Of a stretch of 64,000 nucleotides of DNA, positions 12,021-23,575 are shown in pieces. The notes beneath the pieces were generated by a model. That model saw nothing but the letters and a program-made list of their open reading frames with translations, was not told where the DNA came from and searched no databases. Numbering within the stretch: position 1 is the stretch's first letter; every line of letters begins with the position of its first letter. The stretch comes from Chlorocebus sabaeus (Eukaryota; Chordata; Mammalia; Primates; Cercopithecidae): contig NC_132916.1 in NCBI RefSeq assembly GCF_047675955.1, positions 69,681,481 to 69,745,480 of the forward strand, in the 5' to 3' direction. The position numbers were made by a program, and so were the translations under genes.

Positions 12021-12266
12021 TACTTCATACTCGCATTGCTATAAAGAACTGCCTGAGGCTAGATAATTTACAAGGAAAAAATGTGTAACTAGCTCACGGG
12101 TCTGCAGGCTGTACAGGAAGCAGAGTGGCATCTGCTTCTGAGGAGGCCTCAGGAACTCACAGTCACGGTAAAAGGTGAAGCAGGAACAGGCACATCATAT
12201 GAGGAATGCAGGAGCTAGAGAAAGAGTGAGAAGGAGGAAGTGCCGCACATTTTTTTCTTTTTTTTC

Positions 12267-12298
<32 letters not shown>

Positions 12299-12717
12299 AG
12301 ACGCAGTCTCACTTTGTCGCCAGGCTGGAGTGCAGTGGCGTGATCTTGGCTCACTGCAACCTCCACCTACTGGGTTCAAGCAATTCTCCTGCCTCAGCCT
12401 CCCGAGTAGGTGGGACTACAGGCACGTGCCATCACACCCAGCTAATTTTTTGTATTTTTAGTAGAGATGGAGTTTCACCATGTTGACCAGGCTGGTCTTG
12501 ATCTCCTGACCTCATAATCCACCCTCCTCAGCCTCCCGCAGTGCTGGGATTACAGGCGTGAGCCACCGTGCCAGGCCCACACACTTTTAAATGACCAGAT
12601 TTCACGGTAACTCACGATCCCTGTAATTCAAACACTGCCAACCAGGCCCCACCTGCAGCATTGGGGATTATAATTCGACATGAGATTTGGGTGGGGACAG
12701 ATAGCCAAACTATATCA
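12021..12717 (-). mobile_element. MST-type MaLR LTR, split by an Alu
   Basis: The left part (12021-12249) reads GCTATAAAGAACTGCCTGAG, GGTCTGCAGGCTGTACAGGA and GGAGGCCTCAGGAACTCAC. The right part (12578-12717) reads CCAACCAGGCCCCACCTG, ACATGAGATTTGGGTGGGG and ends CCAAACTATATCA. Together they make one minus-strand LTR of about 370 bp with an Alu in the middle. No internal MaLR sequence is present, so it is a solo LTR. Confidence 0.88.
12250..12577 (-). mobile_element. Alu (S-type), antisense, inside the MST LTR
   Basis: Long interrupted poly(T) (12250-12297), then GAGACGCAGTCTCACTTTG, both arms, and an end in GAGCCACCGTGCCAGGCC. LTR text flanks it on both sides (CGCACAT on the left, CACACTTTTAAATG on the right). 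Confidence 0.95.
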
Positions 12718-12800
12718 CCAACAAATATTTTTGAGTGCCTACTATGAGCATGACACAATTCTAGGCCCTGCAGAAGATAGAATGGACATGAAGACACGTG
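12718..12800 (-). mobile_element. L2 3' tail, antisense
   Basis: CCAACAAATATTTTTGAGTG, CCTACTATGAGCATGACAC and AATTCTAGGCCCTGCAG match the reversed L2 3' end. It is short and decayed. Confidence 0.65.
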
Positions 12801-13003
12801 CCTAAAATGATAGCAGCTTAAATTTTTAAACCAGATATAGGCATTACCTGATGTTATGATTAATATAGAGTAGCCTTACTATGAATTAGAATTTGTAGCA
12901 CATGCTACATGAGAGTAAGGTTGGTGTGTGGACTGGAAGTCACAGGTGAATTTTCTATATTCCTTTCTGGTTCATTTTCTTACCACTCTCCTTGTAAACA
13001 AGA

Positions 13004-13195
13004 GGCAGCGTAATGTTGTCACTAAGAGTAGAATCTGGGATGCTCCATTTAAGCACTTTCTAAATCTTCTTTGTGACCCAGTTTCCCCCTGTAAAATGAT
13101 GTTATAAAACTATTTTCTTTAGGGATTCATTTTGGGGTCTAAATGAGTTGGCAAATACAAAATTCTTAGAGCTGTGATAGTACACACTAATATTA
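13004..13195 (+). mobile_element. MIR, sense
   Basis: Matches the MIR consensus in order: GGCAGCGTAATGTTGTCAC, TTTGTGACCCAGTTTCCCC, CTGTAAAATGATG, TCTAAATGAGTTGGCAAATA, TTAGAGCTGTGATAGTA. Good fit for this old tRNA-derived SINE. Confidence 0.85.
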
Positions 13196-13299
13196 CCAAT
13201 AAAGGATGGTGGCACATTCAGGCACATTTGACATATCTTGGTTTCCTGATTTAGTACAACTGTGGCTCTTTCTAATCAGTAAATTGTCTCAGAGAGATG

Positions 13300-13440
13300 G
13301 ACATATTCATTTATTCATCCATCCATCCATCCATCCATCCATCCATCCATCCATCCAGTAGTTATTTATTCAGTAATCATAAATTGGGAGCCATAGGTTT
13401 AGGTGCTGGACATATAGTAATGGATAGACAGATTGAGTGA
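13300..13440 (-). mobile_element. L2 3' tail, antisense, with expanded tail
   Basis: ATTCATTTATTCATCC leads into the microsatellite at 13317-13356, followed by GTAGTTATTTATTCAGTAAT and GTTTAGGTGCTGGACATATA. This fits a reversed L2 3' end whose short tail repeat has expanded. Confidence 0.55.
13317..13356. repeat. (ATCC)10 microsatellite
   Basis: Ten uninterrupted ATCC units, 40 bp. Perfect tetranucleotide runs of this length are usually length-polymorphic. Confidence 0.98.
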
Positions 13441-13674
13441 AGGAAGGAGCAAAATCAGTGGTTGTAGCCTTTGAGGATTTCATGGAGAGTAAAATTGCAA
13501 AAGTAAATGTGGGGATTGATATCAGGCCACCAACATTTTATTTTTCCAAGTAAGGATGTTAAAAAGAACCAATTATCATTTGGTATCACCATATTTTAAC
13601 CCCCAAACAGCAAGAAAAACATAATACCAGAATAAATGAGTCTGTAAAGTGAAGTAAATTTATGTTGGGAATAC

Positions 13675-13735
13675 GGGTTGACTCTGTTTACCTGGCACAT
13701 GATAGTGCTCCATAATAATCTGTTGAATGAACATG
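13675..13735 (+). mobile_element. L2 3' tail fragment, sense
   Basis: CTCTGTTTACCTGGCACATG followed by ATAATCTGTTGAATGAAC resembles the last 60 bp of L2. Short, so moderate confidence. Confidence 0.5.
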
Positions 13736-15146
13736 CCATTTCCTCATTTTCCCCAGGATTTTGCAGACCAAAGAAGCTTTATGTGCAGACCAATATTTAG
13801 GAGGATGGGAGAAAATGGGCTTCCAGTTGTATGTTTGGATTAGAATTTGCAGACATCTTTTATTTCATACATCTTCAAGGAAAAAAACTGGATGGAAAGG
13901 TGTACGTTTATCTAATTAACAGATGGTGGTGATTAATGGCCAAATAAAAAGGGTTATTGGAGATAAGGCTTAGAGTGTTCTTTTACAAGTTATGGGAATT
14001 AATTTTATTTCATAAATCAAAATTTTTATGAGTGTTCTGATCTTTATATGCTTTGTAGTTGAGGGTTATATTCCTGAGACTTTAAACAGAAGCTTTGTGG
14101 TAAACAGTTAAAAATCTCAGAAAGCACACTGCTTGCTCTCAGTAAGGATAACAAGACAGGTAAAAATTGAGAGACATTTTATTCACCAGGATAATCTTTC
14201 ATCATTGCCTTTTGTTCACTGTGATCCTATTTTCAAGGAATGTTCCTATTTTCTCATCTTTTATTCTTTATCTTTCCAGAACCCAGTTATAATAGATTTA
14301 TGTCAGCAGGATGCTTCCTTCCAAGGCTTGTTAGATACTACCAGGTGCTACATTTTTTCTTAATTTTAACCAAGGCTGAGTAATTTTTTTTCTAAATAAT
14401 TTGATTTCCACTGGAACCACTGACCAGAAAATGGTTGTCATCCAACTGATTTCTTAAGGTTGAAAGTAACGGCATTTCTTTACATGTGTTTATGTATACT
14501 GAGGGTGACTTTTTGCTTTTGAAAAGTACCAAAACTTGAAGAACAGCAAATTAATGTGGGATCAGCAAAGGAAAAGGGTGTACCTCTCTACCTATGACTG
14601 TCCTTATAAACTTGGACTTTCTGGGGCTAGGAGAGGCTGACTTATGAATAGCATAGAATCTGTGAGGAAGAGGTCAAGTTGCAGACTGCAGGAATGGGGA
14701 GTCGGATTTCCTCCGAGTAAGAGAGTTTCTTTCTTCTTAAAGTCTGTCTTAAGTGAGCAGTGACTGATCCAGATGACCGTACTACCAAAGTCCACCAGTT
14801 TGATAACAGCTTCTTTGAGACACAGAAATCAAATTGTCTTCAATCAAATGGCATTACAATTATTTAAAATTTCTACTTTTTTTCCAACTTTCCTATTACG
14901 AAAATACTTTTATGATTTCTGAAATGTCACTAACACAAAGAAATAGTAAATGCTTGAGGTTATGAATAGCCTAATTACCTTGTTTGATCATTATGCATTG
15001 AGTTCCTGAATCGAACTATCACATGTACTTCATGAAAATGTACAACTATTATATATCCATAATAATTAAAAAATTTTTTAAATGGAAGAAAAAATTGCGT
15101 CCCTTTTATAATTAAAAGGTCAAGATCAGGAATTTGTGTCAAAGAC
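13736..15146. other. Interval without a recognised element
   Basis: About 1.4 kb of AT-rich text with no repeat I can name. Small frames at 14133-14363 and 14604-14795 show no family signature. Confidence 0.45.
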
Positions 15147-15153
15147 CTAGTTC

Positions 15154-15475
15154 AGCTGGGGACAGTGGCTCACTCCTGTAATCCTAATCCCAGCATTTTG
15201 GGAGAACAAGGAAGGTGGATCACTTGAGGTCAGGAGTTTGAGACCAGCCTGACCAACATGGTGAAACCCCGTCTCTACTAAGAAAAAGAAAATACAAAAT
15301 TTGCTGGGTGTGGTGGTGCATGCCTGTAATCCCAGCTACTTGGGAGGCTGAGGCAGGAGAATTGCTTGAACCTAGAGGCAGAGGTTGCAGTGAGCTGAGA
15401 TCACACCATTGCACTCCAGCATGGGCAACAAGTGGGAAACTCCATCTCAGGGAAAAAAAAAACAACAAAAAAAAG
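15154..15475 (+). mobile_element. Alu (S-type), sense
   Basis: Starts AGCTGGGGACAGTGGCTCAC, has both arms and an A-rich tail to 15475. The direct repeat CTAGTTC at 15147-15153 and 15476-15482 is a likely target-site duplication. There is a small internal duplication after CCTGTAATCCTAATCCC. Confidence 0.95.
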
Positions 15476-15826
15476 CTAGTTCTTAAAAAGCAGTACGCAT
15501 TTTCACTCAAAATCTACTTACCTTTACTCTAGACACCATTTTAATGCATTGAATTGAATTATTTTGTTAGCACATGTCACTAAAAAAGGAGTAGGCAGTA
15601 GAGGGTAAAGAATGTGCAGTTGTAAAAGAAAAGGTTCCATTTATAACTTAAGAAAAAAATGGAGCCTGATGCAAGAAAGTGGCAAAATATTCTAAATTGC
15701 AAACATTATAAAATAATCTCATTCATTCTCATAAGTATAGGGGCATAAACCTTACTATTGTTTGATTCTCTTCTCCATAAATGCAACATTATATCTAGCA
15801 CCTTTTGATTAAGAAGACAAGATGTG

Positions 15827-16130
15827 GCCGGGCGCGGTGGCTCAAGCCTGTAATCCCAGCACTTTGGGAGGCCGAGACGGGTGGATCACGAGGTCAGGAG
15901 ATCGAGACCATCCTGGCTAACACGGTGAAACCCCGTCTCTACTAAAAAATACAAAAAACTAGCTGGGCGAGGTGGCGGGCGCCTGTAGTCCCAGCTACTC
16001 GGGAGGCTGAGGCAGGAGAATGGCGTGAACCCGGGAGGCTGAGCTTGCAGTGAGCTGAGATCCGGCCACTGCACTCCAGCCTGGGGGACAGAGCTAGACT
16101 CCGTCTCAAAAAAAAAAAAAAAAAAAAAAA
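15827..16130 (+). mobile_element. Young AluY of Old World monkey (AluYR) type
   Basis: Full-length Alu with very little decay. It is flanked by a perfect 13-bp duplication (AAGACAAGATGTG, 15814-15826 and 16131-16143) and has a pure A tail of about 25. Diagnostic positions are GGCTCAAGCCTG, CTAAAAAATACAAAAAACTA, GGGCGAGGTGGCGGG and GAGATCCGGCCACTGCAC. I know this combination from macaque/baboon AluY subfamilies, not from ape AluY. A recent insertion, possibly polymorphic within the species. Confidence 0.93.
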
Positions 16131-16143
16131 AAGACAAGATGTG

Positions 16144-17379
16144 TGTAACATGTCAATTTTTTTTTATTTTAAACATGTTTAAAAAGAAATTTAAGAAGAA
16201 ACTGTCATTATATGGGTAGTCTTTGCTTCTGCTGGGGAGTTTTGTTAAGTGAAATATGTTTGTAAGAGACATAGGATTATAGATAAATTTATCACAGCTC
16301 TCTCCCCAAAATCTTCTCCTTTTCTCTTCTATAATCACGCCTCTACTTAGGAGTTGAGGAGAAGCAGCCAAAGAAAAAGTTACCAGACTGAAGCTGCAGG
16401 CCTATTTTATATTTTCCAAGGAAGAAAATGTAGAATATTCATTCTTCTTTCCATGGTGACATCCTTTAGAATCTAAAAGAAAGGCAGGATTTATGTTCCA
16501 TGGGTAGTGATCAAAGCAGACACTACCATTTATTTTCTAAATTGCACTATGCATGAGCTACCCCAATATGTTTTCTCAGGCATTTTCCTGGTTTATAACA
16601 TTTCCACATCTTGATGGCTTTGTACTACCTTTTTACGGTTTCTCAAATCAGGTCATCTTAGCTACAACATAACGAGGCTTGGGTGTAAGGGACCAACTCA
16701 AAGCCTCTTTTTCCATGACTTGGTTATTTCACTCATAATGATGTCTGCATTTTCTATCTTCTGGAATACTTGTAATTTATGCTACAGAACTTAATCCATT
16801 GTTAGCCACTGGATTCCACTGTAGCTTTTCCATTCTCCTATTCATAGCACTGAGATTGGTTCAGATTATAACCAACACAAGGGTAACTCACAATACTTCT
16901 GAATCACTCACAAAGACAAGCTCAGATCTATGCATACAGTTACTGTTCAGTAAATGTATGATCATCAGTTAATGTATTACAATGTAAGTTTAAGAGGGAA
17001 CCAAATAAGAAAATGTATGGAGAACTAAAGACATATGATATGCACATTATCATATTTTGAATAAATTTACATATTATACCATACCTTGAATAAAAAATAA
17101 CTTAATATGGCTAAATATATCAATTTATTTTGCATCTAAACTGCTTACTTGAAATTTCCCTGATTATCAACACAGATGTCAAGAACTACATTGGTGCTCA
17201 CACTAACATGGGTAAAACATTGTGAAGTTTAAAAAGGGTTCTATAAAGTCTCTATGGATCTGTATACTTTCAAACACTAGGCAAAGATGATTCACTTTAT
17301 ATATTCTTTACTGCACATCTGTGTCCTGTGATAATTATACTAGTTATAATCTCTTCTTATCTCCACCCTGAGAGTAGGT
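16144..17379. other. Interval without a recognised element
   Basis: About 1.2 kb with no named repeat, mildly AT-rich. Parts around 16740-16880 have the look of an old, unclassifiable LINE but I cannot support a call. Confidence 0.4.
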
Positions 17380-17485
17380 TTTTCTTTTTTTGAGACAAAG
17401 TTTTGCTCTTGTTGCCCAGGCTGGAGTGCAATGGCACAATATTGGCTCACTACAACCTCCACCTCCCAGGCTCAAGTGATTCTCC
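17380..17485 (-). mobile_element. Alu fragment, 5'-truncated, antisense
   Basis: TTTCTTTTTTTGAGACAAAG through TGCCCAGGCTGGAGTGC to CTCAAGTGATTCTCC is the 3' portion of one Alu arm only (about 105 bp). The sequence breaks off sharply at 17485. Confidence 0.88.
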
Positions 17486-17689
17486 ACTTACAATTCAAAA
17501 AGCAGCAACAACTGCAGAGGTATATTTATGCTTAATCTTGGCCTAAGGTTTAGAAAATTGTCCATGGTACAGGAATTAGTACTGTCTTTTCTTTTTAAAT
17601 TGTTGTGGATCTGCACTACTTTTGTAAAATACAGTAAAAATGAACTTGAATGTTGTCATGATGTGAAATTTCTTTTTAAAAGATTTTAT

Positions 17690-18020
17690 TGTAAGTTGAC
17701 AATTTATATTTGCATATGTTTATGGGATACAAAGTGATGTTATGATCTATGAATATAATATGAAATAATTAAACCAAGCTAATTTACATATTCATCACCT
17801 CAAATAGTTATCACTTATTTTTCTTTCTCTTTTTTTTCTCTACAGCCCTCACTTGGCCTCTCTTACTTATCATTTTTTTTTGTGATATGAGCATACGAAA
17901 TGTACTCCTAGCAGTTTTGAAATGTACAATACACTATTGTTGTATAAGTCACCATGCTGTGCAATGACGTTCAATAAAAAGTTTTTCCTTCCAATTGAGA
18001 TTTTGTACCCTTTCAATTTT
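17690..18020 (-). mobile_element. L1M 3'UTR, antisense
   Basis: Reversed L1M 3'UTR blocks: GGGATACAAAGTGATGTTAT, ATTAAACCAAGCTAATTTAC, GTCACCATGCTGTGCAATG and GAGATTTTGTACCC. A pyrimidine-rich stretch near 17819-17890 disrupts it. Confidence 0.75.
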
Positions 18021-18189
18021 TGTGCTTATTTCATTGCACATCAGTAACAAACAGTTTGCAAAGTGGTATAAGTCTGAAGATCAGATGAAATAGCACTGGT
18101 TTAAAAGACATTATGCTTAAAGGCTTTGCCTGCAATCACCCTATTAAACTACTGAATGTCTCCAGGAATCATGTAGGCTGTGGGAATCT

Positions 18190-18336
18190 CCAGGTCATGG
18201 AGAACAGTCTTTGTCATTAGACAGAACTGGCATACTAGTTCTTTCTCTTCCCTTTGGTAGCTCCCTGTCCACAGGTGTCTTATTTACCTCATTAGCCCCA
18301 GCTTCCTTATCTCTAAAATGGGGATACTAACTATAT
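18190..18336 (+). mobile_element. MIR, sense (decayed)
   Basis: Contains ATTAGACAGAACTGGC and then CCTTATCTCTAAAATGGGGA, the MIR TCATCTGTAAAATGGGGA block, followed by TACTAACTATAT. The left end is weak. Confidence 0.55.
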
Positions 18337-20329
18337 TAGCCAGTTAGGGTCTACCTAGGAGACAGAAGCTATGCAGAAGTTTTAGAGGAGAAGTTTAGTA
18401 TAAAATTATAAACTATAACAGGGGATTTATGTGATGAGGGATTGGCTAATAGGATATGAAGAGAACTCTGTAGAACCCAGGAATAATAGATGTGAAGAGC
18501 AGCCACTACCCCTAGGGTTGAGATAGAGAGCCCAAATAAATGACCTCTACAAGGCTGAGCTTCAGATATCATTGAAAAGGAGCCCTCTAGGGCTGTGGCT
18601 CACTGGATGGCAAAGAGCTCATTGTGGTGCCAAGCTTGCAGAACTTGCTGGAATCCACTGTCTGAGGTTCCGGGGGAATTTTCTATAAAGCTGCCTGAAA
18701 GGTATCAGGGGAAGCTTCTGGGTACTCAAACATGGAGTCTGTCTAATTCTGCTTCCTAGTTTCCCTCCCAAAATGTCCCTGATTCTAACTACACTTTGGT
18801 AAGAAGCAGGTCAAGTCCCTGGGTAGAGTGTGACAAATTCTCAAGTCCCTTGAAGATTTTTTTAGAATCTGGGGGAAGTGAGGAGAGAGCGAGGGAGGTA
18901 ATATAGCTACTAAAAATGTTGAGGCTGTTCTCCAAGAGGATTTAGGGTTCATTTTCAGCAACATGCTGAAAATATGATTAACTTGTTGGTTTCTAAGCTA
19001 CATCCCAAAGGAAATATTAATTTGATTTCTTCGGGTTGCAAGAAACATAAACCAACCCTTCTGAGCTTAAAGGAAAAAAGAATTCATTGGAAAGATACTA
19101 CGGAAGTTTGTTAAATTACAGGGAGAATTTGGAGTTCCTTCCCAATTCCAGGTGGAAGAAAAGGTCCTTGTACTACTATGGGGTTTCAGCAGCAGAAATT
19201 AATGTCTCCTGTAGTCAAACTCATGAACTCAACTCAGTTCTAGCAAAAATCAGTCCCCAGACCTCACAATAAGGTATAGGAGAGAGGCTCTGACTGATCC
19301 AGCTTGGGCAAGATGGATACCTTGCCTGGATTGTCCAATGATGGCCCAGGACACAGGGTCACATAGTATGGTCTTGACCAGCAGAGGGTTGAACAGAGTA
19401 GCAAGGCTAGAACTGGAAATGCTGACATCCTTTTGAGCCAGGCAGTCAGTGAAGAGGGCTGCAGAAAGAAGTTTTACTTGTAGCCCAGTGTTGCTAATAA
19501 AACATTGAGAAACTATCTGAGGGCAGCCAGACCTGTTCCCACAAGTGATAGCTAGTTTTCATTTGAAGATCTTCACTTGGTGACAAGCCAGATTTCCATT
19601 TCCATCAAATGAAGCCTGGCAATAATGAACATCTTCCTGATAACTCTCGTCATGTTTTCCCAAGGAGCTGAAAATGGTAATTAATGCAAAAGCTGTGTTT
19701 ATTGGTTCGTGAAATTGAGTGCGTGCCATCCTTTGATACTGTGTCTCCTTGAAAGTGAACGTTTGGGAGGGGGCGGGAAACACACTGCACATTAAAGACT
19801 TAATTTATTTGACAAGATGCTGCAACAAAGACAACCTCATGTATATGAAAATCCTGGCTCTTCCCTGCTTTGCCAAAGTAGAGTTGACAGAGCAAGGAAT
19901 AAGTGTCTTCCCCATTCCCTTCCCTCCAGAGTTCCAACCCCCTCCTTCACATTGCTCTTAATAAGGTAGCCACAGGTTTGGGATGACATTTTCTATTTCA
20001 CTCTAGGACACAGTTCAGATTTCATTCCCCCAACTCCACTTACTCAGAGTTCTTAGTAGGAGGCTGAGGTGAGCAATTTTGTCTGATCAATTCCTCAAGG
20101 CCCTCAAGGGGGCACCAAGGCATGGAGGGCTAGAAGAAAATAAGAAACTGTGTTTAAGAGGAATTCTAGGACTAGGAGCCTCATAGTTGGAAACTCCAAG
20201 TCTCCTCTTCCTTTCAGCATTTTAAGTTACGAGTTTTGGTTGTTGCCAAATCTGTATTTCATAGGGTTTATGATCAAATATTAGTTGTAATGGGAGTGAA
20301 ACAGATGCTGATGTGAGGCTCTAAGGAAT
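18337..20329. other. Unclassified, probably ancient-repeat-derived
   Basis: About 2 kb. Two stretches have the style of old interspersed repeats (GGAGACAGAAGCTATGCAGA near 18360; GGTTGCAAGAAACATAAACC near 19034), but I cannot name the families. The rest has balanced composition and no intact frame. Frames at 19559-19961 overlap in both strands. Confidence 0.35.
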
Positions 20330-20795
20330 CTTACACACATGCACACAAATACATATACACCTACTATGCACATGCACATCTCACACACACTATCAGTACA
20401 TAGAGCCATACCACATATACACAAACCACTCACAAAACACAAATGCATGCATTCACACAGGTGCAAACACCCTTAGGCTAAACAATATTACAAATACACA
20501 CATTACTCATGTGCACAAACACAAGGCACATCGCAAACATATGGAGTCACAACTATGTACATTCCTATAAAATACACTCAAATACTCTACAAATATACAC
20601 ATTACATAATATTAGGCACACATATCGCAAGCCCAAACATACATCCATGCCCCACATATTATACACACACAAAGATACTCACTCTACCATGTGCCACAAT
20701 GTGGTTATCTCCTACACATTCCCCCCAATACATATTCCATAATACACCTCCCAACATACCATATCATACTTAACACTTACACAACCACCCATAGC
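20330..20795. repeat. Degenerate CA-rich low-complexity block
   Basis: About 460 bp built from ACAC, ACAT, ATAC and CACA words with very few G on the plus strand, for example CACACACACTATCAGTACAT and ATTATACACACACAAAG. It looks like a long-decayed CA/TA microsatellite. The small frames here (Thr/His/Tyr-rich) are artefacts of composition. Confidence 0.85.
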
Positions 20796-20814
20796 CTTGT
20801 GTCAGATGTGGTTC

Positions 20815-21480
20815 ATGATCCACTACCCTAGTAGTGGTAGGGTGAATAAAGGCCCTCAAGATGTCAGGTCCAGCCGGGCGCAGTGGCTCAGGCCTATAAT
20901 CCCAGCACTTTGGGAGGCTGAGGTGGGTGGATCACTTGAGCCTAGGAGTTCCAGACCAGCCTGGCCAACACGGAAAAACCCCATCTGTACTAAAAATACA
21001 AAAAATTAGCCAGGTGTGGTGGCAGGTGCCTGTAATTCCAGCTACTTGGGAGGCTGAGGCAGGAGAATGACTTGAACCCAGGAGGTGGAGGTTGCAGTGA
21101 GCTGAGATAGCACCACTGCACTGCAGCCTGGGTGACAGAGCGAGACTGTCTCAAGAAAAAAAAAAAAAAAATGATGTCAGGTCCTAATTCCTGGAACCTG
21201 TAAATGTTACCTTATCTGGAGAAATGTTCTTTGCAGATGTGATTACTTGAGATGGGGAAGATTATCCTGAATTATTTGGGTGGGCCCTAAATGCAACTAT
21301 ATATATCTTTATAAGAGGAAGGCGGAGGGAGGGAGCACACACATACACGATCAGGAGGCAATGTGGCTGAAGAGAAAGAGACCAGAGTCACAGGGCCAGA
21401 AGCCAAGGAATGCTGGTGGCCATTGGAAACTAGAGGAAGAACTGGGTTCTTTGAGCAGACGTCTCAAAACTTAGGTAAGC
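20815..21480 (+). mobile_element. MaLR/MLT1-type LTR, split by an Alu
   Basis: GGGTGAATAAAGGCCCTCAA precedes the Alu. After it come TTCCTGGAACCTGTAAATG, TTACCTTATCTGGAGAAATG, TTGCAGATGTGATTAC, GATTATCCTGAATTATTTGG and GTGGGCCCTAAATGC. These phrases are typical of old MaLR LTRs in sense orientation. Exact subfamily not assigned. Confidence 0.65.
20872..21172 (+). mobile_element. Alu (S-type), sense
   Basis: Starts AGCCGGGCGCAGTGGCTCAG and ends in an A tail. Flanked by a perfect 12-bp target duplication GATGTCAGGTCC (20860-20871 and 21173-21184), which shows it inserted into the MLT1-type LTR. Confidence 0.96.
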
Positions 21481-22399
21481 TTAGGCAAGAGTTGGAGACT
21501 TGGAGCAGAAATAATAGGAAAGGGACTTGAAGAATCTTGAAATTTGAGAACTTTTAGAATTGGAAAAAGCAGACATTTTTGAACTTGAGACACTAATAGT
21601 AATAGAAAGAAGTTCAAACAACAAAGACCCATTTGAAATTTTTAGTTAAACAGAAGCCTTACTCTTGCAGCACAGAACATATAAAGGATGTTTCCTCCTT
21701 GCTGTGTTCTAATTTTCAGATGGCCACAAAGGAGCCACCAGAAAGATGAAAAAGAGTCATAAGGGCAAGAAAGCCATGAAATTAAGCAGTGCTGAATTGT
21801 TTGTCAAAAGATCCTGGCGCCTGGAGGTGAATAGAATCAATTGGATCAGAAATCTACTAAGATTTTTAGTAAATTGCATTGGTAAAGTCATCACAAGCTG
21901 TGATTTTTAAAAACTGGCATTCGTAAATCAGCCTGAAGACTCCCAAATTACACCAGCAGAACACAGGTTGCAAAAGCTGTGTAGGCTTCAAGGAGAGAAC
22001 ACTTCTCAATGCTTAGTTCAAATATAAAGATAATAGAAAGCTCACAGGGAACAGAGCCGGGGGCCACAGAGAACTATGGACAAGAGAAATAAAGCCGAAG
22101 CAGAATCAAAGCAACAGATGTCTTCCATTGCTAAGGCAGGGGGTCTACATTGTTTCTTCCTGGGAAGATTTCTTATGGCTGCAGACCATGGATGCTAAGT
22201 AGCTCCCATTCTTCCCTTTACCTAAAAGAAATTTTAATTGGAATATAAATCAGTGGCCCACGAGAAGATACATATATCTGTCCCTGATGGAGAATGTTCT
22301 ACACCACCAGACACAGTTACCGGATGAGACTTTAGGTCGACATCCTTGGAGAGGTGGTGAGGCATAAAGTGGGTGCTTTATGTGTAGGAAGAAGGATAT
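21481..22399. other. Interval without a recognised element
   Basis: About 900 bp, A-rich on the plus strand (many GAA/AGA words), with no repeat I can name and no intact frame. Confidence 0.4.
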
Positions 22400-22790
22400 A
22401 TCAGAGAGGCGGGCTGTGGCCAAGATGGCTGGATGCCAATAAATACTTTACTTCCCTTTCCATATTGTAACTGGGAGATGGTGCCTTGCCAGGAGCCACC
22501 ATTGGCAGTCTCACCTGTTTCAAGTTGTGGTCATGTGATCAGTACTCACCAACAAAATGTGAAAGAAAGTGATGTGTATCATTTCCGGTTTAAGAAGTGA
22601 ACATGCCTTCTCTGCTGTCTCTTTCTCCTTCTGCCTGGAGGCAGTAAACTCTGATATCTGAGGAAATACAGAGCCAGGAGATGGCAGGAGTGAGAGTCCC
22701 TGAATTACTGCACAAGGGGCAAACTTCCACCAATCAGAAACGCTCACATTGGGCTGTGACACAAGAGAAAGAAACATCTTTTTTGTTAAG
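22400..22790 (+). mobile_element. Possible old MaLR-type LTR, sense
   Basis: Phrases such as GTGGTCATGTGATCAG, AAAGTGATGTGTATCATTTC, CAAGAGAAAGAAACATC and TTGTTAAGCTACTATATTG follow the order seen in ancient MLT1-like LTRs (the last being the TTTAAGCCACTG block). Heavily diverged. Confidence 0.45.
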
Positions 22791-22794
22791 CTAC

Positions 22795-22970
22795 TATATT
22801 GTAGGATTTATTTATTATAGCATTAGTATATTAGTATTAGTATATTATAGCATTAGTATCACACTAATGCATATATCATATGCACATACCACCTATACAC
22901 ACACACGTACACACCACATACTACTCACAGTCACATATGCATACATAAAACACACATATTTTCTTATGCC
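22795..22970. repeat. TA/CA-rich simple-repeat patch
   Basis: Repeated ATTAGTATATTAGTATTAG words pass into CACACACACGTACACACC and ACATATGCATACATAAAAC. Low complexity, imperfect. Confidence 0.75.
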
Positions 22971-23221
22971 TCATTGGGAGCCTCAGGGACTTCTATGCTG
23001 TGCCAATACATGCACCAGGAGATCCTTATATCCATGATACACTGGATCATTGAGCGGATAGTTATACTTGAGAGAACAAGTTATTGATTAACAGAGTGAT
23101 ACTGCAGTTTGGGATTTATCCAAAATACTTTGCTCTCTTGAATCTTCTTTCTTTGTAAAGGTCAACAGCCCTCTTGCTATACATGAATATGGGTGGAAGA
23201 GGAGTTGAAATAGAAGGAGAT

Positions 23222-23575
23222 TGTACTAGTTCATTTTCACATGGCTATAAAAACATCCTGAGACTGGGTAATTTATATAAAAAAGAGGTTTAATTGACTC
23301 GCAGTTCTGCAAGGCTGGGGAGGCCTCGGGAAATGTACAATTATGGTGGAAGGAAAAGCAGACGTGTTTTACATGGTGGCAGGTGAGAGAGAGTAGAGGG
23401 GAAACTACCACTTATAAAATCATCAGATCTCATGAGAACTCACTTACTATCATGAGAACAGCATGAGGGAAGTCACCCCCATGATTGAATCACCTCCCAC
23501 GGGTCCCTTCCTTGACGTGTGGGGGTTACAGTTCAAGATGAGATTTGGGTGGGGGCACAAAACCAAACCATATTA
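23222..23575 (-). mobile_element. MaLR (MST/THE1) solo LTR, antisense
   Basis: TGTACTAGTTCATTTTCACA to AACCAAACCATATTA, with all central blocks (GAGACTGGGTAATTTATAT, CATCAGATCTCATGAGAACT, AGATGAGATTTGGGTGGGGG). Flanks GAGAT (23217-23221) and GAGGT (23576-23580) fit a 5-bp duplication with one change. No internal region. Confidence 0.92.

Noticed and set aside
12163..12486. Lys-run and Phe-run open frames
   Set aside because: They are the Alu poly(T) tract read on the two strands.
13317..13356. (ATCC)10 as a possible regulatory or CRISPR-like repeat
   Set aside because: Contiguous 4-bp units without spacers are an ordinary microsatellite.
20281..20773. Cys/Val-rich and Thr/His-rich small frames
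   Set aside because: They follow from the CA/GT composition of the low-complexity block.
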